Part shown: positions 1 to 13,600 of the stretch, piece by piece | Layout of the letters: each line of letters begins with the position of its first letter | How positions within the stretch are numbered: the first letter of the stretch is position 1 | Assembly (NCBI RefSeq): GCF_963662255.1 | Contig: NC_085047.1 | Span: forward strand, 14,996,347-15,060,346 | DNA: 64,000 bases | Reading direction: 5' to 3' | DNA from: Cinclus cinclus | Lineage: Eukaryota > Chordata > Aves > Passeriformes > Cinclidae | The notes under the pieces: model-generated | What the model saw: only the letters and a program-made list of their open reading frames with translations | Databases searched by the model: none | Told to the model about the DNA's origin: nothing | Made by a program: the position numbers and the translations under genes

Positions 1-1959
1 AGAATGTAACCACTTTGTGAAAAATCACTACACACAAAGTTACTATTTCCTTCTCTCCAGAATGTCAAAGAAATCATTAATAAAAGTGAGCTATAATATG
101 TGTATTTTAAATAATCAACTTTCATAAATCTTACCAAAAGATTTTCACCTTTCTACAGAACAGAACATATGTGGCTGAGTTGTAGGGTCATGCTTGTTGA
201 GGAAATCACAGGACAAAATAAATCAAAGATGTAGAAGAAAATCTGTGAAACTATATCAGGAAAAACCCAGTTGGTTTCTATTGAAGTACTTCCAAGTTCC
301 ACTGCTTCAAAAATTACCTGTTTTATGTCAAAGTTGTCTTTGAGGCCATGCAAAAACTGTCACAAAGGAACAGGCCCACTATGATTTTTCATAATCTAAT
401 TAATTAATGCATTCTTGAGTTTCCCGCAGATATAGCCAAAGGGTAATTTATTAATCTAAGAGCCTAGATTCATTTGTATGCATGCCCTGAGAGACACACA
501 AGGCTGTGGTTTCCTTTTTCATGAAATCAACTTCAGGCTCTAGTACCAAGAATGTGAAGTGGTATTACAAAGTCACGTTCTGAAACAGGGGCTGTACCTC
601 ATCATCCAGGACACAAGAAAACCACACATTATTTAAGTCCAGTAGTCTGGAAAAAGTCAGGGAAGTCTGCAAGTTAAAATGGACTACCTGACATTCTAAA
701 ATAAAAGTTGACCTCAAAAGGAAAAAAAAAAAGATATAATAAGAAGAAAAACTAGAAATTGAACGAAAGACTGAAGAAGGAAGCTATTGGGAGGGCACCA
801 GCAGGAAACATTCAGAACAGTAACATTTCTTTTTTGTAAACTACATGCATGCATGCATTCAGTGTCATATTTTCCATGTCTTGGTCCTTCAAATAAGATA
901 CCTATAAGTATCTGAGTACCCGAGCACCTGTAAGATGACAATGCAATTTTCTTTCTTTATAACTCAAACAGCAATGTTTTTTCATCATTACTGTTCTTGC
1001 AGATGAGACATATATTACACAGACTATAATTTTTAAATACATACTGAGAATATTAATGTCAGGAAAAACATAGGATAAAAATTTCCTTTCTAAAGAAATA
1101 AAATCAATCCTTCCTTGACAAATATTTATAAACATGTTTTTCTCAAATTCTTTCTCATATTTTTTTTTTTGTTCAGAATAACCAGAATTGCCTCACCATT
1201 GCATTGCACAGATACAACAATTCAGCCTGAAAACTGCCCTCTTAAGACAGCAACCTGCAGAATACATGACTGAAGATATACCAGGCACTTCTTGTGTCCA
1301 TTACCTTATCAAGCTTATCAATAAAAACTTTCACTAAGCATTTTCTGAAGCTCTATCTAGTTAAGCGAACTGCAGTTTGGAGCCACTACCAAGAAAGAAG
1401 TTCATTAGTCTTTAATGTTCCATACATGTCAGTGTTTCAAACTGGAGACTCTACAAAATAAAAATGCTCCAAAACAAAGGTAATAAACTCCAGTTCAAAA
1501 GTAGAATAAGCTTTAAAAGTGTACCTTTTCTGAACAGATCCACATGAACTTATTTAGGATTTCATTTTAAACTTTCAAGTCTGAAATAGCTTTCAAATGC
1601 AGAAAAGCCCTTATGATAGCAAATGTGTTTGAAGACATGCCTCGTTCTGCCCTTAGAGGAATTCCCTCAAAAAATACTAGAAGCATTTCAGAAATTTTGA
1701 TACTACACTTTATGAGACAAAAAACCTTCTGCACTTTAATTTGCTTCATGTATTCAGCTTCAAAGTAGGAATACTTTGAAAAGAACCACTGTTTTTCAGG
1801 TTTTTTTTTTCTTTGAATGAGTTTTCATTATTATTTTCCGAAGAAACTGAATACTTCATGAAAGAAGAATAATATGATGAATTATAATTATTGCTGAGAC
1901 TTTGCTGTGCTGTGATTGTAACTACACCAAAGAGGAAAGCACTTGATGGACAGGAAAAG
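1..1959 (-). other. APP: APP intron 2, leftmost part in window
   Basis: AT-rich intronic sequence. Short homopolymers and an alternating CATG stretch near 844-857 are the only structure I see. No frame longer than about 75 codons and no recognisable exon or repeat. Confidence 0.75.
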
Positions 1960-2018
1960 GCTGTTAGTGGGAATTTTCCTTTTTGTGTTGTTGCTGTTGT
2001 TGTTCATCTCTCCTCTTT

Positions 2019-2046
2019 TATATATATATATATATATCTATATATT
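2019..2046. repeat. TA microsatellite
   Basis: Near-perfect TA dinucleotide run with one C interruption, inside the degenerate LTR. Confidence 0.9.
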
Positions 2047-2119
2047 CTAGTAAAGAACTACTATTCGTTGTCCCATATCCTTGCATGAAAGCTCCACAAT
2101 TTCAAAGCTATAATAATTT

Positions 2120-2140
2120 GGGGTGGGGGGGGGGGGGGGG
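2120..2140. repeat. G-tract, 16 consecutive G after GGGGT
   Basis: GGGGT followed by 16 G. Length-unstable, and a possible G-quadruplex former with G on the strand antisense to APP. The exact length could be an assembly artefact. Confidence 0.85.
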
Positions 2141-2209
2141 AGGTCATCTTTTCCATTCCAGGAAGGTTCCTGCCTTCCCTGTCAAACACCTGTCTTGTAA
2201 ACCAGGACA

Positions 2210-5200
2210 GACTTCCACGGCAATTTGTTTCACATTTCTACATTGCGGGAGAAAAAAGGGGAGAACTCAGCATCAAGGCAACGGAGGCCTCAGCAAGTCA
2301 CACAAAGAAGAAAATCTGCCAAGGAACAGCGTGCACATATGTGGTGCAAATTCTGCTTTACAGGGAGCAGTATCTAATTCTTACGTCTTTGATAACACTC
2401 ACAAGCATTACTGAACAGGATATTAAGAAATCTTCATTAACCTATAAAAGCATCAAGGCTCTGCAGATCACTTACGATTCACTTTTATTCATAAATTGCA
2501 CTTACTGTTTCTCCAATTTTGTTTCATGGTAGAGGAAGAGAAGGAAGATAAGGAGAGATCATCAAGACTGCCACCTGCAAAGATCTTTGCAACAAAGTTT
2601 GGAAATTTGTCCAAGAAAGATGCAAAACTTGTGTTTTATTTTAGTAAACTGATCTGTGTCTTCATTTCCAGTTACTAAATTGGACTGAAAACTCAACTAA
2701 TCCAAATTTTTTGCTAAACACTGTGGCTGCTAAAGCACTAGTGCCTGAGGCATCCTGAGTGCCTTAATGATGTCCATGTGGGAATTTTTCAGGAGGACTT
2801 CCCCATCATTCCTCAATTCTGAAAACAAGGGCTTCTGGCAATGATCCTTCCAGTGAAGCTGTACCCTGGAGTCCCACCAGCAAATGCCAGTTTGAAAGCA
2901 AGGAAAGTAATGAAGTGGGCATCATCACATGTGCATTTACACAGCAAAGTCCAACCATCCTTTTCCTGCACCAGACTTCCACGACTGACAGACTGCACAC
3001 ACACACAAGCACAAGATCTGTAATGGCAGACTGAGTCAGCCCTAGGGCTGAAACACAAGTACACATGAAGCATCTCCCAGCTGTTCAACACTCACTATGC
3101 ACTCTTATTTTTTTCTGTGAAATACACTTTTTTTTCAGAATTAAAAACACACAGCAGAAAGTTCCTCTCTGCATCAGACCCACCTACCTTGGTTTATTTT
3201 CCAGCAGTGAGAACAGGCTCACAGTTCACCTTTGCACTTCCTCAGCAAAACCCCGCTACTCACAGGCTCCAAGCTGTGCATATAGCCCAGGAGAAGTTAG
3301 GGGCCAAAGTTTTGGGGTAAATTTTTCCACTTAAAGGTAAGAAACACTGCTATAGAGCTGGCTACTGAACTTTGCGCACATCAGGATGAGAAAGGTTCTG
3401 ACAGAAGCTCTCAACAACAAATCACATAAGCACCAAGTCTCCATGTGCATGAAGTTGCCAGTCACTGGGCTGGCTATAGGCATCTTTACACTTACCAGAA
3501 GCAGCTCAGAAGCCTGCAAACCAAAGAACATATTGTCTTAGTGCTCCATTCCCCACCAAAAAAGACACTGAACATTTTGTTGCCAGCTTTCTTCCTCCAG
3601 CAGTACGTTCCCACACAGATGGCAAAACATTTTTTGAGGCTTGGTACTACATGCTCCACTGAAGTCAGTAGGAACCCTGTGATGCCTTAGGATTCAGCTT
3701 TTAGATTTTTTCAGGTCCTGTACTGCTTTAGTGCATAACTATAAGACCCCATAGCCTGTCAGCTACTGTTCTCCCATTTTATTTAGACACAACGACTTTT
3801 CTCTAGGACACCTTCCTGTCTCAGGCTCTGAAGAAATGTAAACAACAGTGAATTTGGGGTGGGGAGGCGCAAACTTGAACTAAATTATTTCATTACCTGA
3901 AGCTGTAATTGGAGGATTAACCCCTGATATATAAATGGACCAAACTTATATCTGTATGAAAAACTCGTGACCATTGTCCATCTTGAGTGTAGCCTCTCAG
4001 AGGCTTCTGACTGCCTCCTTCAAAGGTGTACCTGTTGAAGGCCTTTAATAAATACCCACTTCCATTCTCTTTATCTTGTCTAGCCTCTGCTCTAGGAAGC
4101 CATCCTAAGGCATCACCTGACACCAATGTCTCTAACAGAAAGATTCGATCCAACTCCAAGAAAACCTGAAATATGAAAAATTTAATTTGTTTCCTCTTTG
4201 TACAAAAGACCAGTCCCAAAAGGATTAGGATGGCTGCCAAATGGAGAAACCACTTCAAATTGCTCCCAGTGATTCAAATGACCACAGTGATGTCAATCCC
4301 TAGAGAACAACACTGATGGGATGCAACCAAGTCCAACCATATCCCACAAAACTTCAACACCAATATATTTAAGATCTCATTCTCAGAAATGGGATATTCA
4401 TTTCCAACTGCTCACAGGCACATTGAGTAAAGGCAAAATCAGAGTAAACTGAAATCCAAGTAAATTATTAATCTTCTGAGATGTGTTGATCCTGAATTTC
4501 AAAGGACAGAGTAAGGACTGTAACCCTGCATCTGCTTTCCAATAAAAGCCACTGCAAAGCTGGAACATGCCCATGTACGTGTCCCTCTGCACCCTGCATC
4601 TTGCCAGCAGATATCCCAGCCTACTCACACAATCATCAAGGTTGCCATTGCCTCATAACGCACAGAGAACTTTAATATTAAAAGTAATTATGATAATTTA
4701 TTGTGTGTCTTTTTTTTTTTACTTTTGTTGTAAACAATACATTTAAATTAACATTATCTTCGGCACCCTTTCTCCAACAAGAATTAAGTTCACTGAATTG
4801 GATTGAAGTAAACATAAATAAAACATGACCATTCCAATCAAGGACTTCTGGACTGAAAGGATTTTCAAATTGCTGAAAAAAAACAAACAAGAAATCCTTA
4901 ACATTCCATACTGCTTTGGCTCATCCTGGGAGAGAAATTACTTCTTGCTTCTCAGAACTGCACCTACACTTCTCTTGAAACTTTCAGAAAGAAAAAAAAA
5001 AAAAGCAGATCAAAGTTTTAAACACTCTTATCTTCAGGGTTATGTTTTGATGTAATCTACTACTGTGCTCTGCGGCTTAGCAGTTTCTGTTGTTTAGTGC
5101 AGTAACTGAGATAAGCTTTACTTTAGCACTCATGAAGGTTAAACATTAAACTAGAAGGATGTTCCTCCTCCAAAGATTAATCTAAGCAGAAAAGTCAATG

Positions 5201-7846
5201 TACGGATTTGCAGAGATTTCTGTATTTAATTTCCAGTATAGTGCAAGCACTATGGCACCACTCTGCTGCTGAAGCCTAGCGAAAAACATCAGGCTGACCC
5301 TCTGACAGTCTGACACCCCATACACCAGGAATTCTATGACAAAGCTATACAACATGATAAATTAATTTGCAAATATCAAATCCACCTGTTCTATGAAAAA
5401 GGCAGTATTTTAGTTTGCCTAAGAGCAACAAAGAATCCCTATCTTAGAAACCAGTGTGAGATACTGATGCTCCTCCTGAACCTCCAGATGCAAAACCCTG
5501 GCAGAAGCCAAAGTTACAGCAAAATTAGCAGCAATTGGTATTCTGCATTTGAGAGGATCCATATGCTTTTTCTCCAAATCTTTATGGCAGGTCTGTGGAA
5601 TCTGTGGAACTGTTCAGCAACTGACCCAAAAAAACTAAGTTTCAGATTAGATAACCACTACAAGGATACTGAATTACATCAAATTTCTGTCTTTCATTCA
5701 CCTGTCAATTCCCCTCTGTCCTTCCTGCTGTCATCACTGCCTGAAACTACCAACCTTTTCCACATTTCTTTATTTTCATCTGCCTTTGGTCTTATTTTCT
5801 GCACAGATTCTGGTATTTTTGAATATATTTGTTCTCCACTTACCTTTCTACTGCTGCTAAAATGAAACTGTAGATCTACATTTTCATCTCTGATTAACAT
5901 GTGGCCTCCTCTTCATTATAAAATTGATTTGACATCTTCTTGACCTAATAATATTGGGACTTTTTCCCCTTTCAAATTGCTCACGTTGTCTCTTTGTCTG
6001 TTGCCAAAGAAAGCTTGCTGGCAAAATTCAGGGATTAACAGCATGTGTTCTTCTGAAAACACACAGAACCAAGTGGCAGAAAGATGAAGTGCCTTCAGAA
6101 ATACCTAGAAAGCTTCTCTTCACAGGCTGTTCAAAGGCCATAGCAAAGCCACCCTCTGGGCAGCTGTCATGACAAGTCCTGCCCTCACACCTCCTCCAAC
6201 ATTGCCAATCCAGCTCATCTGAGAAGAGGGTCAAAGAGGAAACGCACCCTTTTTCTGTTTGCTGGGGTTTGCTTTGTGCCATTTCAGTTCCCTAAACTTC
6301 CTTGCTGCAAGACTCAGACACATGCTAAAACTTAGCAGAGAAGAAATAAGGAGGAGTGACATAAGAAAACTGTTTCTGCAACAGCATGTACTGCTTAAGC
6401 TCAATACTTGTGCCAAACCACTGTGTAGCTGCTCTCCTGGTAAGAAACTCTTTAAAAATCAGCTTGCAAAATCTAACCATCTCAGACCTGGCTACAGATC
6501 CTGAGCTATGACAGCTCAAGACACGTAAGCTGAAATTCTGCAAAATCAGGATCATTCAGGAGCTTCAAGCCTGGCTGAATGTGGGAGACTCCTCAGTCCT
6601 CTATGTTACTCCAAACTCCAAACCAGAGCAATGTCTCAGTTAAAGGAATAAAATTGATAGGAACACATCATGTGACTACTCAAGAGTGGCTCTAACCCAC
6701 ACTGGCTCCAAAATACTAGAAGTCATCTCCCAGACTTCAGCAAGTAATTAATTATCTGTTAGCATATCCACAGATGTGCTCTCAGCAATAGCTGAAAATT
6801 AGTTTCTGTAACAATTTCCTCTAAAATACTAAAAAATATATACATATTAATTTACATGGTATTACAAGTTTAGCTTGAACAAGACTAGTCTAAGTCCTCT
6901 TAGATTCCTTATTTAGAATCATGAATGCAATTCCTGCTTCCTAAGATAAATCCTTTTTTTTTTCTGTCAGATGGAGTGTACAGTCTGGTCAAACTGTGTG
7001 GGAACTTGGAAAAGCAACATTACCTGCTAAACTTCATAGATGTTTGAGGAAACACTCACCAAAATATTTTTTTTTTTTAAAGTTTGTAATTCGGTCAAAC
7101 AAGGAAAGCAAAAAAAAAAAAAAAGAAAAAAAAAACACACAAAAAAAAACCCAGTAAAAGATCTTCATAGTTCCTTAAAAAAATGAGAACCTGAATTTAC
7201 AAGGAAGCTCACTATTGACCACAACACTGGCAGAGATGTCTTCCCAGGCCAAGTGGAAGTGAGCAATGAATGGACAAATCAGATGTTTTATAATTGCCTA
7301 ATTTTCACTGTTCTTCAAGAAAACTTGTGACTCAGGATAAGTATTTTAAAAAATTAATTGCATTTGCTTGGAAACATTGTGTGGTTTCTTCACACAGGTG
7401 GAATGGGTTATCTTGATTATCATTACATTCCCATGGGATCAGTACTTTTCTAACCTGCAGTGATACTTATAGAAAAACTATGCTGGTAAAACAAACATTA
7501 CACTGGATAATATTTCCTCATTTCCAGATGAACAGCATTCATGTTTCAATATTCATGGCTGGGCAGAAGAAAAAAAAAAATTAAACATGCTATTGCCATT
7601 ACTGTACAAATGAGTATTTTTTTTTTCTGTTTATATATGCAATAGCTATTGGCACTCACAAAATACAAAGCTGATGTTTAAGAGATATTGTGATGCATCT
7701 TGTAAACACTACAGTGTCTTTCTAGTAGAAGCTCCTGTCTCAGCTCAAGAGAAGGAACAGTTTCCCTTTCCATACAAGGATTCATAACAATTTGGAACAA
7801 TTTAGGGACTTAAATCCAACGTTGGTTCTGGTCTCAGCACTAAGCC
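2210..7846 (-). other. APP: APP intron 2, no gene seen
   Basis: AT-rich intronic DNA. A short CA run lies near 2,995-3,010 and an A-rich low-complexity tract at 7,110-7,150. Open frames here (up to 132 codons near 5,467-5,865) are unlike any family I know and have no gene context. I recognise no CR1 or LTR in this stretch. Confidence 0.7.
7110..7150. repeat. A-rich low-complexity tract
   Basis: Runs of 14, 9 and 9 A broken by G or CACAC. No adjacent retroposed gene is recognisable, so it need not be a retroposon tail. Confidence 0.8.
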
Positions 7847-8887
7847 TGTTGTGGGTCGATGCTAGCCAGGGGCCAGGCACCCACAAAAGCCACTCACCCA
7901 CTCCCCTCTGCAGCTCGATAGAGGGGAGGAAATTTAACAAAGGGTTCATGGGTTGAGATAAGGACTGGGAGAGAGATTACTCATTAAATACCACCACGGG
8001 CAAAACAGGCTCAGCTTTGAGATATAAGGTGAATTTATTGCTAATGAAATCAGAGCAGGATACTGAGAAGTAAAATAAGTCCTTAAAAACACCTTCCCCC
8101 ATACCTCTCCCTCCTTCCACATGGAAGGCAGGGAAGAGGGGCTGTGGTCAGTTCATCACCCATGGTTTCTTTACTGCTCTGGGAGAGTTGTTGCCATGCT
8201 GATCATGGGGTCCCTCGCATGGGAGACAGTTCTCCATGAACTTCTCCAACGTGGCTCCATCTCACAAACAGCAGCTCTTTGGGAATTCCTGCAACCAGAG
8301 TCCATCCCATGGGCATACTCCCCTCAAAACTGCCGTGGCATGGGTCACTCTTCCACGGGGTGCAGTCCACCAAGGACAGCTGCTCCAGCATGGGAGCAGG
8401 GCCCCTCTCTCCATGGGTCTCCTGCTGGGTCACAGCCTCCTCTCAGGCATCCACCCACTCCAGAGGGGGCATCTCCAGAGGCTGCATTGGATCTCTACAT
8501 CCCCACGGATCTCCAAGAGGAGACAGTTGTTTCACCATGGTCCTCACCCCAGCCTGCAGAGGAATCTCAGCTCCAGCACCTGGAGTATCTCCTCCCCATC
8601 CTTCTCCACTGACCTTGGTGTCTGCAGAGTTGTTTGTCTCAGATATTCTCACTCCACTCTTCTCTGACTAGAATTAAACCTTTGTTTTTCTTTCTTCCTA
8701 AATAACTTGTAACAGAGGCATTATCACCATTTCTAATTGGCCCAGCCCTGGCCAGTGGAATGTCCATCTCTGGTGTCACAAGGGATTGGCTCTGCCAGAC
8801 ATGGTGGAAGCTTCTAGAAGCTTCTCACAGAAGCCACCTCCATGCCCCCATCCACTACCAAAAAACAAGCCATGCAAAACCAATACA
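7847..8887 (-). mobile_element. ERVL-type LTR, 1,041 bp, probably solo, sense to APP
   Basis: Bounded by TG (TGTTGTGGGTC) and CA (CCAATACA). Read on the minus strand it starts TGTATTGGTTTTGCATGG and ends CCCACAACA, which I recognise as a very common bird ERVL LTR. An AATAAA signal lies on the minus strand at about 8,033-8,038, within the last 200 bp, as expected for R/U5. Long spurious frames (8,121-8,671) come from the GC-rich U3 and are not genes. No gag or pol lies next to it, so it is probably solo. The flanking pentamers AAGCC (left) and ATACC (right) agree at 3 of 5 positions, compatible with a decayed target duplication. The family name is from memory. Confidence 0.82.
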
Positions 8888-10396
8888 ATACCTTAAGGAC
8901 TCTGAAAAAAAAATCTAAAAAACAACAATCCTCACCTTTCAAACTTTTCTGTTAGCAACTTGCAGTAACATCCCTCCAGTGAAAATCTTGTCCCACTCAA
9001 GTTAAAAAAAAATAAAATTAACAGCCAAAATTCTGCTTAAATCATTAAAACATGCCGTATACATGTAAGGGGAAAAGGTGGATAAAACTATTAATAATTG
9101 GACAGATATTCTGAAAACCTTTCCATGATAATAATTAATCCACAACCACCTAGAACAATTTTCTGTAAGGAACACACATCCATAAAGAAAAGATTATCTG
9201 TGGGAATTTTTTATTAGCCGGAGGCATACAATATTTGGAAGATTAAAGCAGGCACTCAGTACAGCGCTACATAATCATTTTAATTGGATAAAGGCTAACT
9301 GGATCATAATGCTGCTGTATGAATTAGAAATTAGAAAGTGGTAGTAGTGCTTGGGAAAAAAGGAATGTCCCAGAAATCAAGAAATACTCCCCCCATCAAA
9401 CCTGGGGCCATTGCTCTGCTATGAATTCAAGCAAATGTACTTCCTGACAGCTTCAAAATACGGAAGGAGAGAAACTGTCTTTTCCTCTTTTTTATGTTTG
9501 CCTGCAGAACCAGCAACAGAAACTCTCTGAGTAATGACCTTTTCTTTGCTAAGAGACCTCTGAACATGAATCCATTTTGTGATACCAATCACTGCTCCTA
9601 CTACAAGCTTCATACACTGCTATTGGGAAGCAATCACCACTGTAGCCAGTATTTTTTGATTCCCATATCTTCCAAAGTAGATGGACAACAATGAAATGAG
9701 AGAGGAGAAAAAAACAAACTTGCCTCAACAAAAAACAAACAAACAAAAAAAAAAGACAAAACCAAATCAGATGCCAATAACACTACAACCACAAGAAAAA
9801 ACAAGGCAAGAAGATAATAACAAGCTAAGATTAAGACAATAACAAGCTATAGCACAGGAGAGCTATAAAGCTATCCAAAAGGGATGGAGACAATCAAAGA
9901 AGTATGGAACACCACACAAAGGTTGCTATCAATTCATACACATACAATATTGAACAGAGACTTGAGGAAGACCAGAAAGAGATGAAGACCCTAAACACAC
10001 AAAACCACTCAGACCCTGCAGGCAGCCTTCCAGGTCTCAGGAGCACCATTCCCAGGAGGCATCACTCATCCATCTGCAGAGATACACTTGCAGATGTTGG
10101 GGCTTCAGTGCCTTGAAGGGGACACAAGTCTGACATTTCCAGGGCGCAATCCCTACATCATTCCATCTCTTGTCCATTTACTGCTAAAATCTCTCCAAGA
10201 GGCACTTACAGCACAGAAGCTGGATCAAGGAACTGACCTATCTCTGAAAACTTTCCCCTTAGAATAAAAACTGCATCACAGTGGAAAGTGCCAGGAGTTC
10301 AAGAGGACCCAGACTGATCATGAACAAAAGTGGGATAGATCTGTGCCAGACTGAATTGTCCATGTAACCACGGTCCCAAAAGGTGGATGAAAAAAA
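8888..10396 (-). other. APP: APP intron 2, no gene seen
   Basis: AT-rich intron with an A/C-rich low-complexity patch at about 9,720-9,870 (AAACAAAC units, then ACAAGCTA-like words). No recognisable exon or element. Confidence 0.7.
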
Positions 10397-10640
10397 AGAA
10401 TCACAGAATTGCCTGGGTTGGAAGGGACCCTAAAGATCATCTTGTTCCAACCTCACTGGCCTTGGACACACCCAGGGATGGGACAGCCACAGCTTCTCTG
10501 GGCAACCTGTGCCACTGCCTCACCACTCTCACAGGGAAGAATTTCTTCCTAATGTCTAATATAAACTTATTCTGTCAGTCTGGAGCCACACCCTCTTATC
10601 CTGTTACTACATGCTCTTGCAAATAGTTTCTCTATCTTCC
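10397..10640 (-). mobile_element. CR1 LINE, 3' fragment
   Basis: The + strand begins AGAATCACAGAATTGCC, then GGTTGGAAGGGACCC and AAAGATCATC. This is the reverse complement of the CR1 3' end, which carries ATTCTATGATTCT-like octamers. It continues through the AGGAAGAATTTCTTCCTAAT and GGAGCCACACCCTCTTATCC blocks of the 3' region and stops near CTCTATCTTCCTC. It is 5'-truncated, as most CR1 copies are, and has no coding capacity. Confidence 0.9.
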
Positions 10641-13600
10641 TCAAAATGGCTGAAAAATAACAGCTGTATATTGATAAAATTTTTTTCTTTACTTAAGGCA
10701 ACCATCACACTTTATGCCTATTATGTCTTAGGCTTATAATTTATTAAAGAAACAGCTGCTACCAGTTAGAGAGTACACAGTGAAAGACTGGGAGATGTGT
10801 CCGTAAAGAAAATTGCAGACCACGTATGATGAGAACACTGTATGTAAGGCAGAAAAGAGAATGTGAAATGCAGCAGTAAACATCTTTGTTGTCCTCACCA
10901 GGACACCACTGATGTGGGAAAGGCAATGTCTCTGCAGACCACATCCAACCCTACACAGCCCTCTCAGAAGTATCCTGGGCCAGGAGTTGGGTCAGTTGAG
11001 CTTCACTCCCCTGGCTGAGCAGGCTGAGCATCTAGTGCAAGTGTGGCTGGTCTTTTTGTAACCTCAAGGAGCAAACCACAAGCACAAAACACAGATTGGT
11101 GATGATAATGAAGAACTTTTTCTCAATCACGTGCTAAATGGTCAGCTGCTAGCTCAGTTATGGAACAAACAAGGCAAGAGGGCTGCCCTGCATGTAGCCA
11201 TTGCATTCATGTCTTCTAAAAAAGACAGAATAAACTATTGTACTCTCAGCACAAACATAATGCTGATGGAGCCCACTGATTAATCTTGTACACCATATCT
11301 GTGAAATTCAAAATTAATCTACAGGAAAATGCAGCACTACAGTTTCATTAAACGCTGTAGTACATGTTTACCTAAATATTTATTTATGCAGACAATCCTC
11401 ATCCCTTTTCACCCTTTTTCCTCCCTCAGCCTCAAAGCAGAAGCACTCTTTGAAAAAGTCCTTATTTTTTAATTTCACTTCTTTTTGAGACATGCAAAAA
11501 AAAAAAAATCAGTGTAGAGAAAAACAAGAGGGTAGATTATTAACAAAAGAAAGACAGGAATCATTGTGCAACATGCGCTCCAAGTTTTATTAGTCACTTG
11601 ATTTGAAATACATTTCAGTGGCAGACTACAGTCTGGGCAAAAAATCCCAGCCCTATTTCTCAAGAAGGTGAGTATACTAAAAGCTTTAACTGCAGGATAA
11701 ATACACCATCAATAGTAATCCTCTGTTTCCAAGCAAATCAAATTTAAGCACTGGACGAAAGAGTAAACTAGTTCAACCTCTGCTGTGGTCCCAAAGCTAA
11801 ATGAAACCTAAGAACTCAATAATCAATGCAAACAGTGCTAAGATACCATTCAGTCAAGCTTTCAAGCACGACTGTACACATCTCAGAATATACCAACACC
11901 CATTTCTGTTGAAAATGTCATTTGTTTTTAAGGACATTCTGTGCTGCCAAAATCTGTATGTTTCCTTTTTCATTAAAGGGATCATTTTCCTCAGAGCAAA
12001 ATTTATGCCTTTTTAGACTGATGAATTTCAAGTAGTGCAGGTTTAAAATTCATTTTCACCTTCAATACTGTGGCTATTCACTTTGAGAAACTAGAAAGGG
12101 CACATTATGCAGCCTAGATAAAAACAACAATTTCTATTACAATGAAAATGACAAGGTGGAGAGAAACCATTACTAAAGCAGTAAGACCATTGTCATCACA
12201 TCTCAAGTTCTCAGAAAAAACAGGCCAAACAATTTTTCTCTTTTCAAAAACCTTGTCATCCCCAGCAGTTTAACAAACTTTTTAGCAGGAAGACAAAGAC
12301 TAGAGGGAAGGAACTGCTGCCAACAGTGCTGCCTGAAGTAGGCTCCAGGACAAGCACAGCAGGATTTATCAGATATGGTGACAAGAGGAAGCCAAGCAAG
12401 TAAATTAAAAAGAGATGGGCCAGTCATTTGGTGGCCTTTTTGGCCCATGTACAAAACAGGGGACATCTGGGGATTGTGGGGTAAATTAATGTCAAAGTTT
12501 TAGTATGGTCATACCCCAGCTTGTACTGGGCCTGGCTAAAAGTTGTTTTTGGGTTTCACAAACAACATACCTAAATACATGGGACAAAACCAGGGGATTT
12601 GAGAAAATGACAAGATGATAATTCTGGAAGCATTATGGTTAGAGATCAGAAACATCAACAGTGTTCTGTCAAGAGTTTTATTGAATTGCCTATTACAGGA
12701 ATTTACCCTACTCTTTTCTGTTCCATGTAACACAAAGGTAAGTTAAGAATGTAGTAACATATAATTCTTTATAATTCTGTTATTTCTGGGGGGATTTTTG
12801 TAAGAAATACACACTGACCACAAGATGGTCATGCATCCTAGTCATGTTTAAAAAGAAGTGGACACATGTATTGACTTTACAAAAGAAACCAAGCAGTCAT
12901 GAGATGCCAAGTGTAACACCTCCCAAAGTCAACACTCACTTTACATGTATAAGGCGCTCTAGGCATCTAGCTAAAGATCACAAAGGAAGCCAGCTGCTGA
13001 TTACAAAGTGCACTAGATCTCCCAACTCCCAGGTTTAATTCACTCTCACAATATCCAAACACAAACTTATTTTATTGCAGCTGTGGTTTGGTCTTGGGGG
13101 ATAAGAAAATGCCAATAAACAGTTACATGCATACTTAAAATGGAAATAGGCATCTCCAAAACAAAACGAAGTGAGGGGGGAAAAAAGTGTATTAGACAAA
13201 ATTTTTTTTTGCCAGCTGTGACTGTTTTACAATTCATTTTGGACGGTGAGTTCAATACAGATGGCAAAATAATTTCAGTCCTTCAAGGAACTCATGTAAT
13301 GTATCCTAACTACTAGGCATAAAATTCTGTACATAGTAGCTGCTCAAAATTGTTAATATAATAAACATACACCAATACCTTCCATCTGAACACTCTAAAC
13401 AGGGAATGAAGCACACCTAAATTAACTTCCTACTCTGTATATTCATGTAACTCTCAAAGCACACTTTGACAAAGGGCAGGCTCCAGATGGGGCTTATGAA
13501 CACTGTTAGGAAGACAGGAGCTGACTGACTTCCAAAAGCATCTTCCTACAACAATAATGTGTAGGTGGGGGAAACCCAACTCCTCCCATAAAACAACAAA

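Larger units (their letters stand above)
1960..2209 (+). mobile_element. Partial LTR, same family as the solo LTR at 35,045
   Basis: From about 2,050 this stretch parallels the last ~170 bp of the LTR at 35,045-35,737: CTAGTAAAGAACT, CCATATC, TATAATAAT, a TTCC-rich block, CAAACACCTGTCTT, and a terminal CCAGGACA against CCAAGACA. The right end (2,209) is therefore the LTR's 3' end. The 5' two-thirds is missing or unrecognisable, so the start is approximate. The copy has been invaded by a TA repeat (2,019-2,046) and a G-tract (2,120-2,140). It lies antisense to APP. Confidence 0.7.

Noticed and set aside
1983..2414. 143-codon frame starting Met-Cys-Cys
   Set aside because: It runs through TA and G homopolymers of a degenerate LTR and has low complexity.
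8121..8671. Open frames of 130-163 codons
   Set aside because: They lie wholly in the ERVL LTR and occur in several frames on both strands. I recognise this text as repeat, not gene.
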